Shown here: piece by piece, positions 13,746 through 26,600 of the stretch
Position numbering within the stretch: the first letter of the stretch is position 1
How the letters are laid out: each line of letters starts with the position of its first letter
Source: Pyrocephalus nanus
Taxonomy: Eukaryota; Chordata; Aves; Passeriformes; Tyrannidae
Assembly: GCA_038380795.1 (NCBI GenBank)
Contig: CM076275.1
Location: forward strand, 7,721,001-7,785,000
DNA length: 64,000 nucleotides
Reading direction: 5' to 3'
The notes under the pieces: model-generated
What the model was told of the DNA's origin: nothing
Database searches by the model: none
What the model saw: the letters and a program-made list of their open reading frames with translations, nothing else
Made by a program: the position numbers and the translations under genes

Positions 13746-14098
13746 TCCCATTGCACAGGGCGCAACATCATCCCGATGTTTATGTAAACATCTTTAGGAC
13801 CGGTGTGAGGGTTGGATCCTCGGGAGCACTCCGAGTTTCTGTCCAGAGAAAAGTTTAATCCCACAGTCTGATAGAGAACAACATGAGGAGCATGAAACCA
13901 CCACAGCCATTGCTGCTTGGTCCCCTCCAAAGAACAGCACAGATGGATACGGAGCACACTTGTGTCCAAAACCAGAGGGAACAGTTCCAGACCCATCAGT
14001 GCTGAGGCAGACCCAGCTCATAAAACCTTGTATTGTAAGATTTATATTTTCTGCTGAGAACAAGACTGAGAAGATTATGGAGGTTTGAGCAGTTTGAG

Positions 14099-14188
14099 TC
14101 TAGGGGAAGGTGTGCCTGCTCATGGCAGGGGGTTGGACTAGGTGGTCTTTAAGGTCTCTCCCAACACAAATCATTCCATGATTCTGTG
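14099..14188 (+). mobile_element. CR1 LINE fragment (short 3' end)
   Basis: The 3' tail of a CR1 element: CTCATGGCAGGGGGTTGGAC, then GGTGGTCTTTAAGGTCTCTC and a terminal ATTCCATGATTCTGTG repeat. About 90 bp remain. Confidence 0.9.
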
Positions 14189-14879
14189 CTTACAGCAGCA
14201 GCACATCATCCCAGACCTAACTCCTGTCTCCAGGGCTCTGCCTGGGAAGAAAAAAAAGGGGTTCTGGAAGACACCAGTGTTGTCTTAAATGCAACTGTAA
14301 CTGGTGATAAATACCTGAAGAGGCCCAGTTTCAGTGAAAATGCCTCCAACAGCTTCAGTGAACCCTCTCTGCCATCTGTTACAGCTGGACATGGGGACAG
14401 ACACAAACCAGAGCCCCCCAGCTGCACCCACGGAGCTCAAAAAGGAGCTGCCATATTCACTTACATCTTCTGCAGTGCTTAAAAATCAGTATTTAAGCAC
14501 ATCAAAGCATAAAGAAGAATTCCAGTAATATCAACAGTTGGGTTTGAGGTGCTCCCATGGACTGTTTACCTACCACCTGTGCCAATGGAGATCATTACCA
14601 GCCTTTTTTCCAGCAAGGTGACCAGATCAGCTGTACCCCAAACTCAGCAAAACGCGTGCCAAGATTTTTATCTTGAAAACAAGATGTATTTTAGCAGGTT
14701 ACAATTTTTTATTTTTCTTTACTTATCAACACACACTTTCTAACACGGAGGGCTTTTGAGAAATTAATTTCCATCTGAAAACAAACAAGGGCTGAAACAG
14801 TTTACAAAGGAACCCATCTTTCAAGGACATTTCCTTTTAAATTGCACAATGTGGCTCTTAGCAAGGAAAATAAATAAAA

Positions 14880-15090
14880 CTTAATCCCTCTGCATTCCAG
14901 CTGGCATTTTTTCCCCAAGCTAGAAGCGAACAATCAATTTAAAGAAAACTCAGACTATGGTCAATTAAGGAACTGTATATCATTTCAGTTATAAATACCA
15001 GATATCTATTCAATTGATTATTTTGATCCAATTAAGCCGGTTTTACATTTTAAATTCTTAAGAATTGAATCATTTATCCATGTCCCAGTC
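14880..15090. other. AT-rich block with homeodomain-type sites
   Basis: Several CAATTA/TAATTG-type cores lie within 100 bp (around 14960, 15010 and 15030) in an AT-rich tract without recognisable repeats. It is a candidate regulatory element upstream of EBF1, inferred only from composition. Confidence 0.25.
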
Positions 15091-15254
15091 CCGGCCCTTT
15101 CACATCTGTTGCTGCGAAATTCTGCAGATCGTCTTCTCTTTGGCCGTGGTGTAAGTCAAGAGTGTTTCAGCTACCAGATTTATTTAAGGATGTGGATTGT
15201 AAGCCTCCAGGAAATGGCAACCACTGGGAAAATTTGTGTCTAATTAGTTGTAAC

Positions 15255-15265
<11 letters not shown>

Positions 15266-15289
<24 letters not shown>
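15266..15289. repeat. Poly(T) tract
   Basis: 24 consecutive T; no retroelement body is recognised next to it. Confidence 0.9.
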
Positions 15290-15296
<7 letters not shown>

Positions 15297-15438
15297 GTGT
15301 TGTTAAGCACATAAATTGTTTTTAACTCTATTTTCTCTTTAACCAGGATGGTCACCTTTAGGTTTGTGTGTGTGCCAGGTCTCTGAGCACTGTTTAATAA
15401 GCTGCTGGGACCCAGCTCCTGCTTCTTCCCTTCCCAAC

Positions 15439-15543
15439 ACCTCCTTTTCCTCCTGACTCCATCATCTTCATCCTGGTCATCTCTGTCACTGAAAAGGAGA
15501 AGACAGAACTCTCTGGAGAGCAACCTATGGACTTTTTGGGAAG
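15439..15543. repeat. Unclassified repeat, copy B
   Basis: This is the second copy of the repeat at 13639-13738, in the same orientation; the shared 23-bp block is at 15465-15487, exactly 1,800 bp from copy A. It is AT-richer than copy A. Confidence 0.5.
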
Positions 15544-18500
15544 TTGTAGAGAGTTCACCAAGTTTAGCAAGCAACATTTTTCTCTAAAAGCATTGGTTTT
15601 CAAGGGAATAACCAGTGCCTTTGAGCCACAGAATACATTTGCTGAGTGGTTTATCAACTGAATCATAACTTCTTTCATGGAAAGAGATGGAATTTCCCTG
15701 GCCAGAGTCTCCAGCTGGCACTCAGCATTCCCAGGCACAGCTGAACTGCACCAAGAAGTCACCACACCTCTAGCCTGGGACCCCAGCAGGATGCCAGGAA
15801 GTAAAATAGCCATAGTTAAAAAGAAATAGGGATTGTCAAAAAGAAAATTGGTATCTTCAGGGTGTGGGGTTGTGAATTGTGATCCTTAATGTGATTGCAC
15901 ATGCATATCACAAAAACAGGGTCCAGTCAATTGTTAAATTCAGTATTGTAACACTAAGAAAAATTGAGTTTAAAGTTGCATTTACTGACAACTTTATGCA
16001 AGAAAAGCCAAGGAGCGTAGTAGGGAAATGTATTTGTCAATTCTTTCCCACAAATGGTTTGTGGGGCAACATCACAGGCAAGACTTGGAATGAGCAATCC
16101 TGACTGGACAGACTTGGCTAATACACAACAGCTCCAGGCACTGCAGAGACTGAAAAGCTGAAAAATTAAAGGACAAGTTTGTTCTGAAACATTCAGATGG
16201 TTTAAGACCAAATTTTTGCCTATATTAAAAAACTACTGAGGTAGCTTATAAATTGAATTTAATCAGGAAAAAGGGGACTCCGAATGAAGAGATTTTCCCA
16301 TGCTGGAAAACCTTGTGCATTTCAAGAACTCTCAGCCTTGGCACATAATGTTTCACTAGGAGCAAGGAAGGAAATAGATTCCTCTCTTGCAAAACTTCCA
16401 AAACCCAAAGGAGCTGAGAGCAACCATGGCTTTCAAATCAAAACTCCTCACCACAGACTTGTTTGCTCATGGAGTCATCTCACCTTGTGTAAATGCATTT
16501 CCCTGAGCCCAGAGCAATGGGCTCTGTGAATCAGCAGCGCTGGGATACCCGATAGGACTGACTAGACACACCACCACACCATGTGATCAGCGCCTTATTT
16601 CCAACGAAAAACCGACCAGCCATTAAATTCCCAACTGTTCCCATTGTATCACCTAGCTGGAAGCATCTTTTTGAGTCCAAATGTTCATCAATCACACCAC
16701 CATCATGAGTTCACATGAAAATGATTTCAGGCCTCAGCCCACAGTTCCACCCTGATCGTAAACACTCAAAAAGCATTTTTTTCCTATTTACTCATGCACA
16801 GCTGCAGAGAAAAAGAAAAGCAACTCAAAGCAGCATCCAAGAGGGAGTTCAGCACCAGACAGAGCTCAGAGGTCAAAGTGTTCACCCACATGCTCTACAG
16901 AGCACCAAAGCAGACGGTTCATTTCACTCCTTACCTCCCTGCTCCCCCAGAGCAGCCTTTCCCTTTTTTTTCCTATCCCTCTTTATTTCCTCTGGAAGTT
17001 CTAAGTTGGCCTCAGTTCTGGCAGTTCTCACTTCATCCCTGAACTTCCTGACCTGCCAGATATGGCCTGCTTGGCTTATCAGTATTTATTTCCCACCCAC
17101 TCCCATTCCTCACAGGCTTATTTTTAAGTTCCTTTCAGAGTTAGCTGTCCCCAGCTAGCTACCTAGTTTTCAGAATATGGTATTCTGCCAGCATTTTTGA
17201 GCTGTTGAAAACCAAAAATGAAGCAAACCCAAAAGCACACACATCACCTCCCTTTAACTTTCTAGTCGAGCAGATTTTACCGACAAGTTCGCTCTGCCTC
17301 ATGCATCCTGCAGCAATGGACACACTACACCTCACTCTGCTCTTGAAACTCTTTGTAAATGTGTTGGCATCTAATGAAGGGAACTTCCATCCTTGAAGAA
17401 AAGCCCTGATCCTATGAACTCTGCAAGCCCCTCTCCCTCTTCAAAATACCATTTTTTTTTCAGTGAAATCAGTGCATCAGAGCTGTTTTCATCCCATCAC
17501 ACCCCTCTGGCCAGGACGTAGAGCCACCACATTGTGAAGCACCTTCTCCAGCGCAGAACAGCTGCTTCGGGTTCACTCCACTGGGAATACTGCAGTGTCA
17601 TTTCTCCTAAAAGACAGCATGTACCTTCCTGGTCTGTCAGGCTCCTTTCCAATGCCATATCCACGTTTCCCACCTGCAGTCTTGGCAGACAGTGTGGTTG
17701 CTGAACCTATTGCGGGGCTGCTGATTCCTAACGAGCAGCCTCCAGACTGTTGCTGTAACTCTCAGTCCCTTCCTATAGCTTTTGCATTACCAGTTAGCTA
17801 TGAATAATTTAGGTTATAAATTAAAAGGTTAATGGCCAGAAGATCAGCCAGGCTGAAGAACAGCTTCTTGGCATAAGCACTGAAGGCAAACCTCGGGGTT
17901 TTGTTACTTTTTCAGTGTCACTTCCTGTATTTATGAAATCAGCGATGTCACAGTGTGGGATAGGAATGAGCTGGGGTTGATGACCCCTGTGACTCCTTTC
18001 TGCCCTACAGACCTCATGTGATACCACAGGTGAGCACAAGTTCCTCTCCCTTCCCTGCATTCACCCTGATATCTGTGCAGCAGACATGACCCTCCAACCT
18101 CCCTTCCACGAGACTGACCAAGCCTGGCTGTTCTCACCTCTTCCCAGTAACTTGGGGCAACACCTGCTCCCTACCATGGAAGTGAGGAGATCTTACACAA
18201 AGGAAAAGTTTCCCATCACTCGTGTCACGTGCTTCTGGGATTATTTTTTCACATCCAGGGACAGCAAGCAGAGTTTAGCAGAGTATCCCTCATAAACATA
18301 CTCTGTGAATTCAGGGACAGTCTTTGTTCCACCATGCTAAGGAGCATCCCATAACAGTGGTGCCCAGAAAATCCCCATTTCCTGCCTCCACAGATTTTTA
18401 AGTGTGGTTAGAATGGAAACAGCCTAAATTATGTACATTGAAAGCTTGGACACATACAAAACACCTCCCTGAGAAAGATTCAATTCCACAGAAATGCAGG

Positions 18501-18975
18501 CATGGAAGAGCAGGACCCAGACCACAGACTGAAAGAAGTGAAAAGATGAAGTCATGAAAAGTATTCTCAAGAGTTTTCTTTCTCCCTCCCCAAACACACC
18601 AAGCTGCTAATAAAGGCTTTGAAATGATCAGTGAACTACATGGTAAATCCAAATTTCTGATTAATATGTAAGAAAAAAAAAAAGTGAAACTGATATTCCC
18701 ATCCTGTCAGGTGAGAAGGAAACAGGTTTGGGGTTTGTTTGGGGCTAAGTAGCAGCAGGCACAGCCTCCAGGAGCAAACGTGCCTTTTGGCCAAGATCTG
18801 CTGGCAAGAACCAGGGGAGGCCAGGAGTTACCACCAGGACACACAGCACTGAAATGGAAAAGGGGAAGAACATAGGCATAGGGAGTTTTACTGATCTCCA
18901 AGGGGAACAAAGGGCTACTACTGCAAAACAACCTCTCAACTCATGGAATTTCAGTGCAAGAATCACATAACCAGG
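15544..18975. other. Intergenic, downstream of RNF145
   Basis: Single-copy sequence between the RNF145 poly(A) site and the repeat copy B. I see no gene, RNA gene or recognised transposon. Confidence 0.65.
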
Positions 18976-20184
18976 TGTAAAAATCTTCAAATGTAATTTA
19001 TTAAGACATTCAACTATGTCTGTCAGTCTACATCCAAATTTACTACTAAAAATAAAATAGTATCACATTTCACATTAGGAATACCGACTTTGAAAAACAC
19101 TTGAGTCAAGCCTATCGTATAAATAAGTGACTAATTTCTCTTCATATCAAAATTCACATAAAAAAATTGCCTGCCCCCTACTCCCGCCTATTTCCCCACC
19201 CCAGTCCCTTGTTCTACTTGAAGCCATGATGAATGTAAAAATTTAAGTATGGACATGTCCTTGTCAAAGAAAAAAAGGTGCAAACCTATTAACAGCTTTA
19301 AAAGTGGCATTTGCGGAGTCTGATCATACACAATAATGTACTCATTCCCAAAGTGCAAATATCGCCAGAGTTTAATACTGTTTTAATTCAGCTGCAAGGA
19401 TTAAACATTACACAGCACAGTACTGCCAGGCCTCTATCCGTGCCCTAAAACTCATCCCACTTTCCTCCTTGCACATGGCAGCAGAGGTCAAAGTGTTCAT
19501 TAGAGCTTTAGTTTACTTCATGCAGCCCAGACTGCGCCCATTATTAGCAAAAGTTTCATATACATCAAAATATTGACGACTCCGTCATAAAAGTCAAGAG
19601 TCACTATAGATTACATGAATTCAAATGCAACTGCCCCAAGAACACCCAAAGCATACACACGACGTATTAAGAGTGCTTCCATCTTCTCGTACAATCGCTG
19701 CCATTTTACATCTCTGATTTTTGCTTACGTGCCACAAGAAAACGTCGGCAGCCAAAGCTGCGCGTCAGTCAGAGACTGGCAACTCACGGCCTTTAACGCC
19801 CCTCAGGACCCTGGGACATGGCTGTATGCAACCCCTCTTCCTGACCAAAACCAACTGACAGCGTTCTGTCAGCCCGGCTACAACCTCTCACAGACCTTTC
19901 GCTTCTCTTACCCCTCACCTACGTCTTGAAAACACTCTTTTTCACTGCTATTTATTTCCAGACATCCTTCCTATGCCCACAGTTCAGAGAGCTTCTGGAG
20001 TCATTTCTACTACATCTCACTGGAGTTACCACTACCAAGCAGCCCATAAAATTCAGCATGGGAGATTACATTTTGACCAGCATTAATAGCTACACTTCTT
20101 TCACAGCTGTGGAAGGACTGGTTTTCTTCGGAGTCAAACGTGGATCTCTGAAATGTGTTTGTTCCCGTGTCATCCTGTGTAGCC
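18976..20184 (-). other. RNF145: RNF145 3' UTR
   Basis: About 1.2 kb follow the stop codon. The end is set by an AATAAA on the minus strand at 19002-18997; cleavage is expected about 15-25 nt beyond. An additional AATAAA at 19956-19951, about 230 nt after the stop, could give a short-UTR isoform. Confidence 0.75.
18997..19002 (-). terminator. RNF145: RNF145 poly(A) signal
   Basis: Canonical AATAAA on the minus strand, reading CTTAATAAATTACATTTG, about 1.18 kb after the RNF145 stop. Confidence 0.7.
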
Positions 20185-20628
20185 TCAGAGCTGGACACAA
20201 ACCCTTAGATCTCGAGCAGGGCACCCCTCCTGGGCTGCAAGTAGTTCTGCAGCACAAGCTGCTCCCTGGGTGGCCTCACAGGGGCTTGTGTCACTGTCCA
20301 TGCTGTGAGACGCCCCTGGATGGGCAGAGGCCTCCAGGCTGTCGTGTCCATCGGCAGCCTGGCCCTTGCCCCTGCTCGGGCTGTCTGTCACACTTGGCCT
20401 GTTGTCACATTCAGCACCAGGTGGCTCAGCTGCGTCTCCAGGCCTGGTGTTTCGCTCTGCAGTAGGATTTGGCTGTTGCACTGGCTCTGGTCCCAGTCCT
20501 GGTAGCTGTGAAGGGCTCTTCAGTTGGCAGTGGCACAGAGGGCAGGTTTCTTGCACATACAGCCATTTCTTAAGACAACCCGCATGAAAAAAATGGCTAC
20601 ATGGTGTGATTACAGCAGTTTTCATATC
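20185..20628 (-). CDS. RNF145: RNF145 coding exon 10 with stop
   Basis: 444 nt encoding the rest of the RING-H2 finger ([14 protein letters not shown] and CPLC) and a cytosolic tail of about 110 residues ending RVCVQL, with the stop at 20187-20185. The tail is Pro/Ala/Ser/Glu-rich and poorly conserved after SQLPGLG. The acceptor is TTTCAG. Confidence 0.96.
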   Translation of the reverse strand, partial: DMKTAVITPCSHFFHAGCLKKWLYVQETCPLCHCQLKSPSQLPGLGPEPVQQPNPTAERNTRPGDAAEPPGAECDNRPSVTDSPSRGKGQAADGHDSLEASAHPGASHSMDSDTSPCEATQGAACAAELLAAQEGCPARDLRVCVQL

Positions 20629-23600
20629 CTGAAAGACACAAAGAAGATCTTATTATTTATAACCCCATTCCTCTCCTTTTGCCCCACACATCTTATGAGT
20701 CCACCACACACGGAGGAGACAGAACAAGTCCACAGCCAAGCAAGAGAAGGTTCCTTCCTTCATACCAACAAGCCTCCATATGAGGAGCAGCTGAGGGAAC
20801 TGAGGGGGCTCAGCCTGGAGAAAAGGAGGCTCAGGGGGGACCTTCTCACTCTCTCCAACTCCCTGAAAGGAAGTTGTAGCCAGGTGGGGGTCAGTCTCTT
20901 CTCCCAAGTAACAAGCAACAGGACAAGAGGACATGTGCTCAAGCTGTGCCAGGAGAGGTTCAGGTTGGACATCAGGAAGAATTTTTTCACTGAAAGGGTT
21001 GTCAGGCATTGGAAGGGGCTGCCCAGGGAGGTGATGGAGTCCCCATCCCTGGAGGTATTCAAGCACAACTGGATGTGATACTCAGTGCCCTGGTCTAGTT
21101 GATAAGGTGGGGATTGGTCAAAGGCTGGACTCGATGGTCTTGGAGGTCTCTTCCAACCTTAATGATTCTTTGATACACACACAATTCAAACACAGGCCGG
21201 GTCTGGCTTTTTATATTACAGGCATTAGAAATTAGGCCAAAAAAAATCTTTGTTTATAAGGTATTATTAAACACAAGCTTTTGCAGGATGAGAGTCACAG
21301 GACTGGTTGGCTCAAGAAACAATTGTGCAAGTCAAAACAGCACAATTACAGATACAACATATAACAACAGCACACCAGAAACTAAGTGACACCCTAAACT
21401 CTGTCAGCTGAGACCTACATAGTCTGGTGTTTGAAACACGGTTGTTCAATCTGGCAGATTCAAAGAATTTATATCAAGTTCAGTCTCAATCCAATCATAC
21501 CCTAATTGCACACTACTAATCTTAGGGTGATTCTTTCACTGTCACACGTAACTTCTATTTGTATTCAAGAGTAAGAGACTTTGGAGCCAGAAGTGTGATA
21601 AAGGTATTACTTTCAGCATTAATGTCTGAGGTCCTTACATCTGCTGGCTTATGTTAGCAAAACCCTTAACCTTTTGATAATTAGGTTTCTGTTACAAAAC
21701 TGACATTGCACATGAAGTAGCAATGACTGCAGAGACTGAGCTGCTTCTACAGAATAATACAAATCAGCTACTGAGAACACATTGTCTTTCACTAACAAAA
21801 TCTTCCACTAATGAAGAAAGGGCACATTTGCTGCTACTGAGACCAGCTCAACCCAAACATGAGAGGTGTCAAAGCAGCTCAAGGACAGTTTGTTGTGTAA
21901 CTGGAGAAATAAGAATGACAGTTTAAACAAATCTATTCAGAGCAATCTCCTAATTCATAAAGCCTATTCAGTGACAGTGCTCCAAATCAATTTTCACAAG
22001 GCAGAAAACTGGGTAATTCCAGTAACTTACTGAGGACAGTATTTCTTATTCAAGTAACTTATTTTACTAGTAGCAGACTGAACTTGATAGTCTTGAGGTA
22101 ATTCAATTGAAGCTGATCTTCTGACACTTCCATTCTTACCTGGTAGCAGATGGCACAGATATCATTGTGCTGCTCCAACTGCTCTTTCGTGGCCACGGGC
22201 AGTGATTTTATCTTATTCACAGCGTCCCTTCGAAGAAGGAAACTTTTCCAGCCCAGCTGGGCCCGCAGCCACACATTGTAGTAGGAGTGAATGAAGATGA
22301 TCACAGAACCCATCACGGTCCATTCACCAAAGATGGTTTCCGAGACTCCATAGGCCACCACACAGAGCGCCACCAGGAACTCCAGCAGCCGGTACGTGCC
22401 ATTCACGTAATAAATCACGTCATCCATGTTTTCCACTGGCTCTTTTCTGAACTCCTCCACCATAAACAAAACATAGATGAAGAGTGTCCCAAGCACCTGT
22501 AACACAGTTCAAGGTCATGAGCTAAGCATTCAATCCTGAACTGGAGCTGAAGTCATTCGGCATCCTCCACTGAGCTCTGTACACACAACAACCCCAGACT
22601 GGACAGAGGGCAGTCAAGCCCCAAAGTAGTGAAATTGCTGCTGAACTTCAAGACAAAAGTCACTCTTTCTTGCAAAGCATTTAGGCTTGTTCCTAAGTAC
22701 TTCCCCTTCTGTACTTTCCTAAGTCCAGAGCACAGCTGAGTTGATTTAACAAAAGTTGTGAGTGTCATGAGGGACATTTTTATAAATTTAATAATTAAAA
22801 TAATCAATAAATGCTCACAATACAAAACATTTCCTGTATTTACACTGATGTGTTTTGAACATCAAATTGCTTTCACAGAGTTATAACTAAGTAATGATAC
22901 AAATGAGTACTTCGGGAAAAACATTTTTACTATAATCGTTACACCCTCAAAAGCCTTCTGGCTTTACATTTTGAAATAGATTTCCACTCACCTATGTTCT
23001 CAGCTTCCCCCAGGAGCTCCTTAGCCTCATATACAGTATAAAGGAAGAGATTTTATATCACCTCTTGTAATCATCCTTCTATCATCCCTACTCTTTTCTC
23101 ATCACGTATTTCTCCCCTCAGAGTAACAGGATCGCAGTTAATGCTTCACAGGGCTACCGTTCTTACCTGAAGAGAGGTTAAAATACTGCTGGAGATAATG
23201 ATCAACAGCCAGAAATCCATGTGGAAAAATTGACAAATCATGTAGGCCATGTATGCAGGGAACACAAGCAAGAACAGACAGAGGCTGACTGCTCGGAAGT
23301 GCTTCCACAGACTCCTGCAAACAACACAATAGGGTTTTATTTTTCAAGTCAGATTTGACTGTCAGAATAAGAACAGACTGCCTGCTGGATGTAGGCCTGT
23401 CAGATGTTTGCTCCAGGCTTTAAATTGTTGAAAGGAGTTTCTATTTTACTTGGGCACAATCTCATTCCCATCTTTCATGCAAGCCTACAACAACTATGGA
23501 AAGTTCCCTCTCATCTGACCTTTGCTGTTTTCAATAGAGACACAAAAATTGTGCGCAAAAATTCACCTACAGTAACTGTCATACTGGATCAAGTCAGTGG

Positions 23601-26600
23601 TTAGACAAAAAAAAGTATCCAATATACTGAATGTTTCAGATGGAAGTCCATTACAATAAATTATTAAACCTGTAACTCTTTGGACACTTCTCTAAATAAA
23701 CAAGTGATCTCTAGATTATATAATTCTTGCAACTCTTTTATATCTTTTTGCTAATACATGTGGGGAAATGCTCTTTCCTTCCAACACCAGATTTAACCCT
23801 ACTGCCTTTAGAAGTATATTCTCCAATTCAGAGATCACAAAAGAAGAAAGGCAGCAGGGCTTGAACATTCATCTCTGCCTGTCCTTTCTCTGCTCCTGTC
23901 ATTTACTTCTTCCTAATCTCCTCCCCAACCTAAACATACCATCTATCTTTTTACAGTCACCCACTTGTGAGGGCTTTCAGAATATCTTGAGTAATTTACT
24001 ATCCTACCCCTACTTGTTCCTCAGGTTTTATTTTAATCTTATTAAGCTCTGAAAATGAGGTGCAGAAAAAGTGAAACTATTGGGGGGACAGGACAGCAGC
24101 ACAAATTGGTTGATCAAATAGTCTGAAGAAACATCACAATGATACTCTGAGCTCTGAAATTCTGTGTCTGGGGGTGAGGGAGAAAGCAAGAGCTGAAGTG
24201 GAATTTATCCTGATCCTACATGATTTAGAACCTCCTGGGAGATTTGGCTGAAGAGTTAAAACTCGCTATCACTACAGAATGCTTGTTTAATCTGGGCAGA
24301 TGCCTGTATCCTGCCTCTACTCCCTTTTTCTCTGTTACTACATTGGAAGTTAAGGTTGCTGCTCACAGAACACGCTGGCTACAAGCAGCCTCTAAGCTAA
24401 ATAAACTACACATAAACAATCCTCTTTTCATTTTTTCACTTACAGGTTACAGAAAGGGAAAAGGCAGAAGCAATTAACAAAGATACAAACAGATTAACAT
24501 GAAAACATCACATACCACCAATACAGCTCTTCAAAACACAAATTAAACTAACTCACATGATCAGAACATGTGGGACACTAATGCAAACCTTCCACCTCTT
24601 ACTTTGTGCCCGTAAACCCAATCAATTTGGGTCATAGCCTCACCAAAAAATAGATTTTACAATATCTAACACAAGGTCACTACTCGACACTTCCCACCCT
24701 CAATAGCTGTGTGAGATCACTGCATTAGAGGGAAACCCACCCAACTGCAGTGGAGGTTAAGAAAAACCATTCTGCAAATCCGCACAATGGAGTGTGGGTG
24801 GGGAGAGCACAGTCCTGGATTTCCTTAACTGAGACCACAGTGCACTGACACCCTTGCTAGGGAGAATAACCAGCGAGCAGTTTTACACAGGGAGTGGGCA
24901 GCCAGCAGCTGCAGAGCAGCGTGGTCTTGCACAGGCTGGATGGACACAGTCCTGAGCAGGAGCAGCTGACCAAAGTCAGCCCTATTTGGCAGCACAGAGA
25001 ACGGGGAAAAGTATTAGTGTATGCCCTGGAGGGGGTAGGACAGAGAGGAAAAACTAGAGAATTTAGACTAGAAAAGAAATCTGCATACAGAAAAAAACAG
25101 GGTAACTTTACAAGCTACTAAAAATCCAAATTAGACCATCAATTACTAGTTTATCACCTCCTAAAAGAGCATTGAGTAACTTTCAGTTTAGGAAACTTAG
25201 TCTCTTACTTGTCCCTTGAGGCTCCCAGTGCCAAGACAATGGGATCAGCAATTTCCAGCATGGACTGAAGTATGGATGCCACCACAATGAAAAGAATAAT
25301 ACTGAGCAGGAACGCCCGATGCACAACTTGGAGTTCAATCAAACCTGTCTGCACAGCCAGGATCAGGAGTGTGACTCCTTCAGTCATTCCCCTGCAGATC
25401 AACACAGTCAAAAGAACAATCAATCACATCTGTGTGTCAGTGCTGGTTCAAAAGTACATCTAGAAACACCAGGAAATAAGCTGTTTCTGTCCCAACCTTC
25501 CACATGCCCCTGGCTTTAGGTTTCACTGACGTCCCTGCTAACGCTTTAAGCAGAGGAGAATGTTTGCAGAACCACTGAAGATTTTGGGTTAGAAACCAGC
25601 AGATTTCAGAACCCTGCTCTTGACAAGCAGCATCTGGGCTACATCCAGCTCAGATACCATCCAGCACAAAGCATTTTAAAGACTCAGGTTGCGTCTTAAG
25701 AGGAGGAACCTCCCAGGCTCAGTGTTGCCTACACAGCCCTGTCCTGTCTATACCTGGGCACCAGTGAGCCTCATTCTGAGACCACCAGGAAGACCCTCTC
25801 TACCTTATACTTCCCCATCACCACTCTCTTGTCTATCCTTTGGCCATTGATTTCATACCCCACCATGTGCCCAGTTTAGGCAAATCAGTAATTTTGCCAT
25901 TTTTCAGTTTATTCCCCTTGTACCAAACCCAAATACAGCTGTCCACTTCTTTTTAGTGTGGAACCTCAGACTGACTTTAATACCTCTGAGGATCACCATT
26001 TAGCACCACTGTTTGACACAGCCAAACACATCACCCAGAAGTACACCATTCACCAAATGTAGACTATTCCTAGGTAGCCCAAATTTATACCTAGTAATCC
26101 CATCTTGGAATCCAAAATGTAAAGCATTCTTTTGCATATGGTCTGAAACTTTCTATAAAGTGAAGGGCTGAAGTAACTGAGAAAGGCACTGTCAGATCTA
26201 GGATCCCAATTTCATATCAGACAAGTTTGGAAAAGCATGAGAAAAGGCAATTTCTATATTTTGGCTATACATACAAAGCTTTGTTTTAAACCTCATAGAT
26301 TAGTAACGTTTCATATGTAGCTAGAGGGGAGATGAAGAAATGAAAATATGAAGTGTTCATACTATTAATGCTTATGAAAATTTTTCAGTGACTCATGAAA
26401 ATGAAAGCATTAAGACAAACTGTGCAACTGTAAATCCCAACTTACAGCCCTGAACCTTTTAGAGAAATGAATCATCTCCCAAGAAGTCTGGAAAAAGTAT
26501 TTTCACCTCAAATCCTTCCAATGCGCACACACAGACTGGCAAACAAAAAGCCAGTCAATGATACCTAAGAGTTCAAAAGTTAAAAATCTGCAATGCCACC

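Noticed and set aside
13529..13996. 155-codon minus-strand frame overlapping repeat copy A
   Set aside because: It spans a CpG-rich block and a repeat copy, has no domain, and its similarity to a frame at 15.4 kb is explained by the shared repeat.
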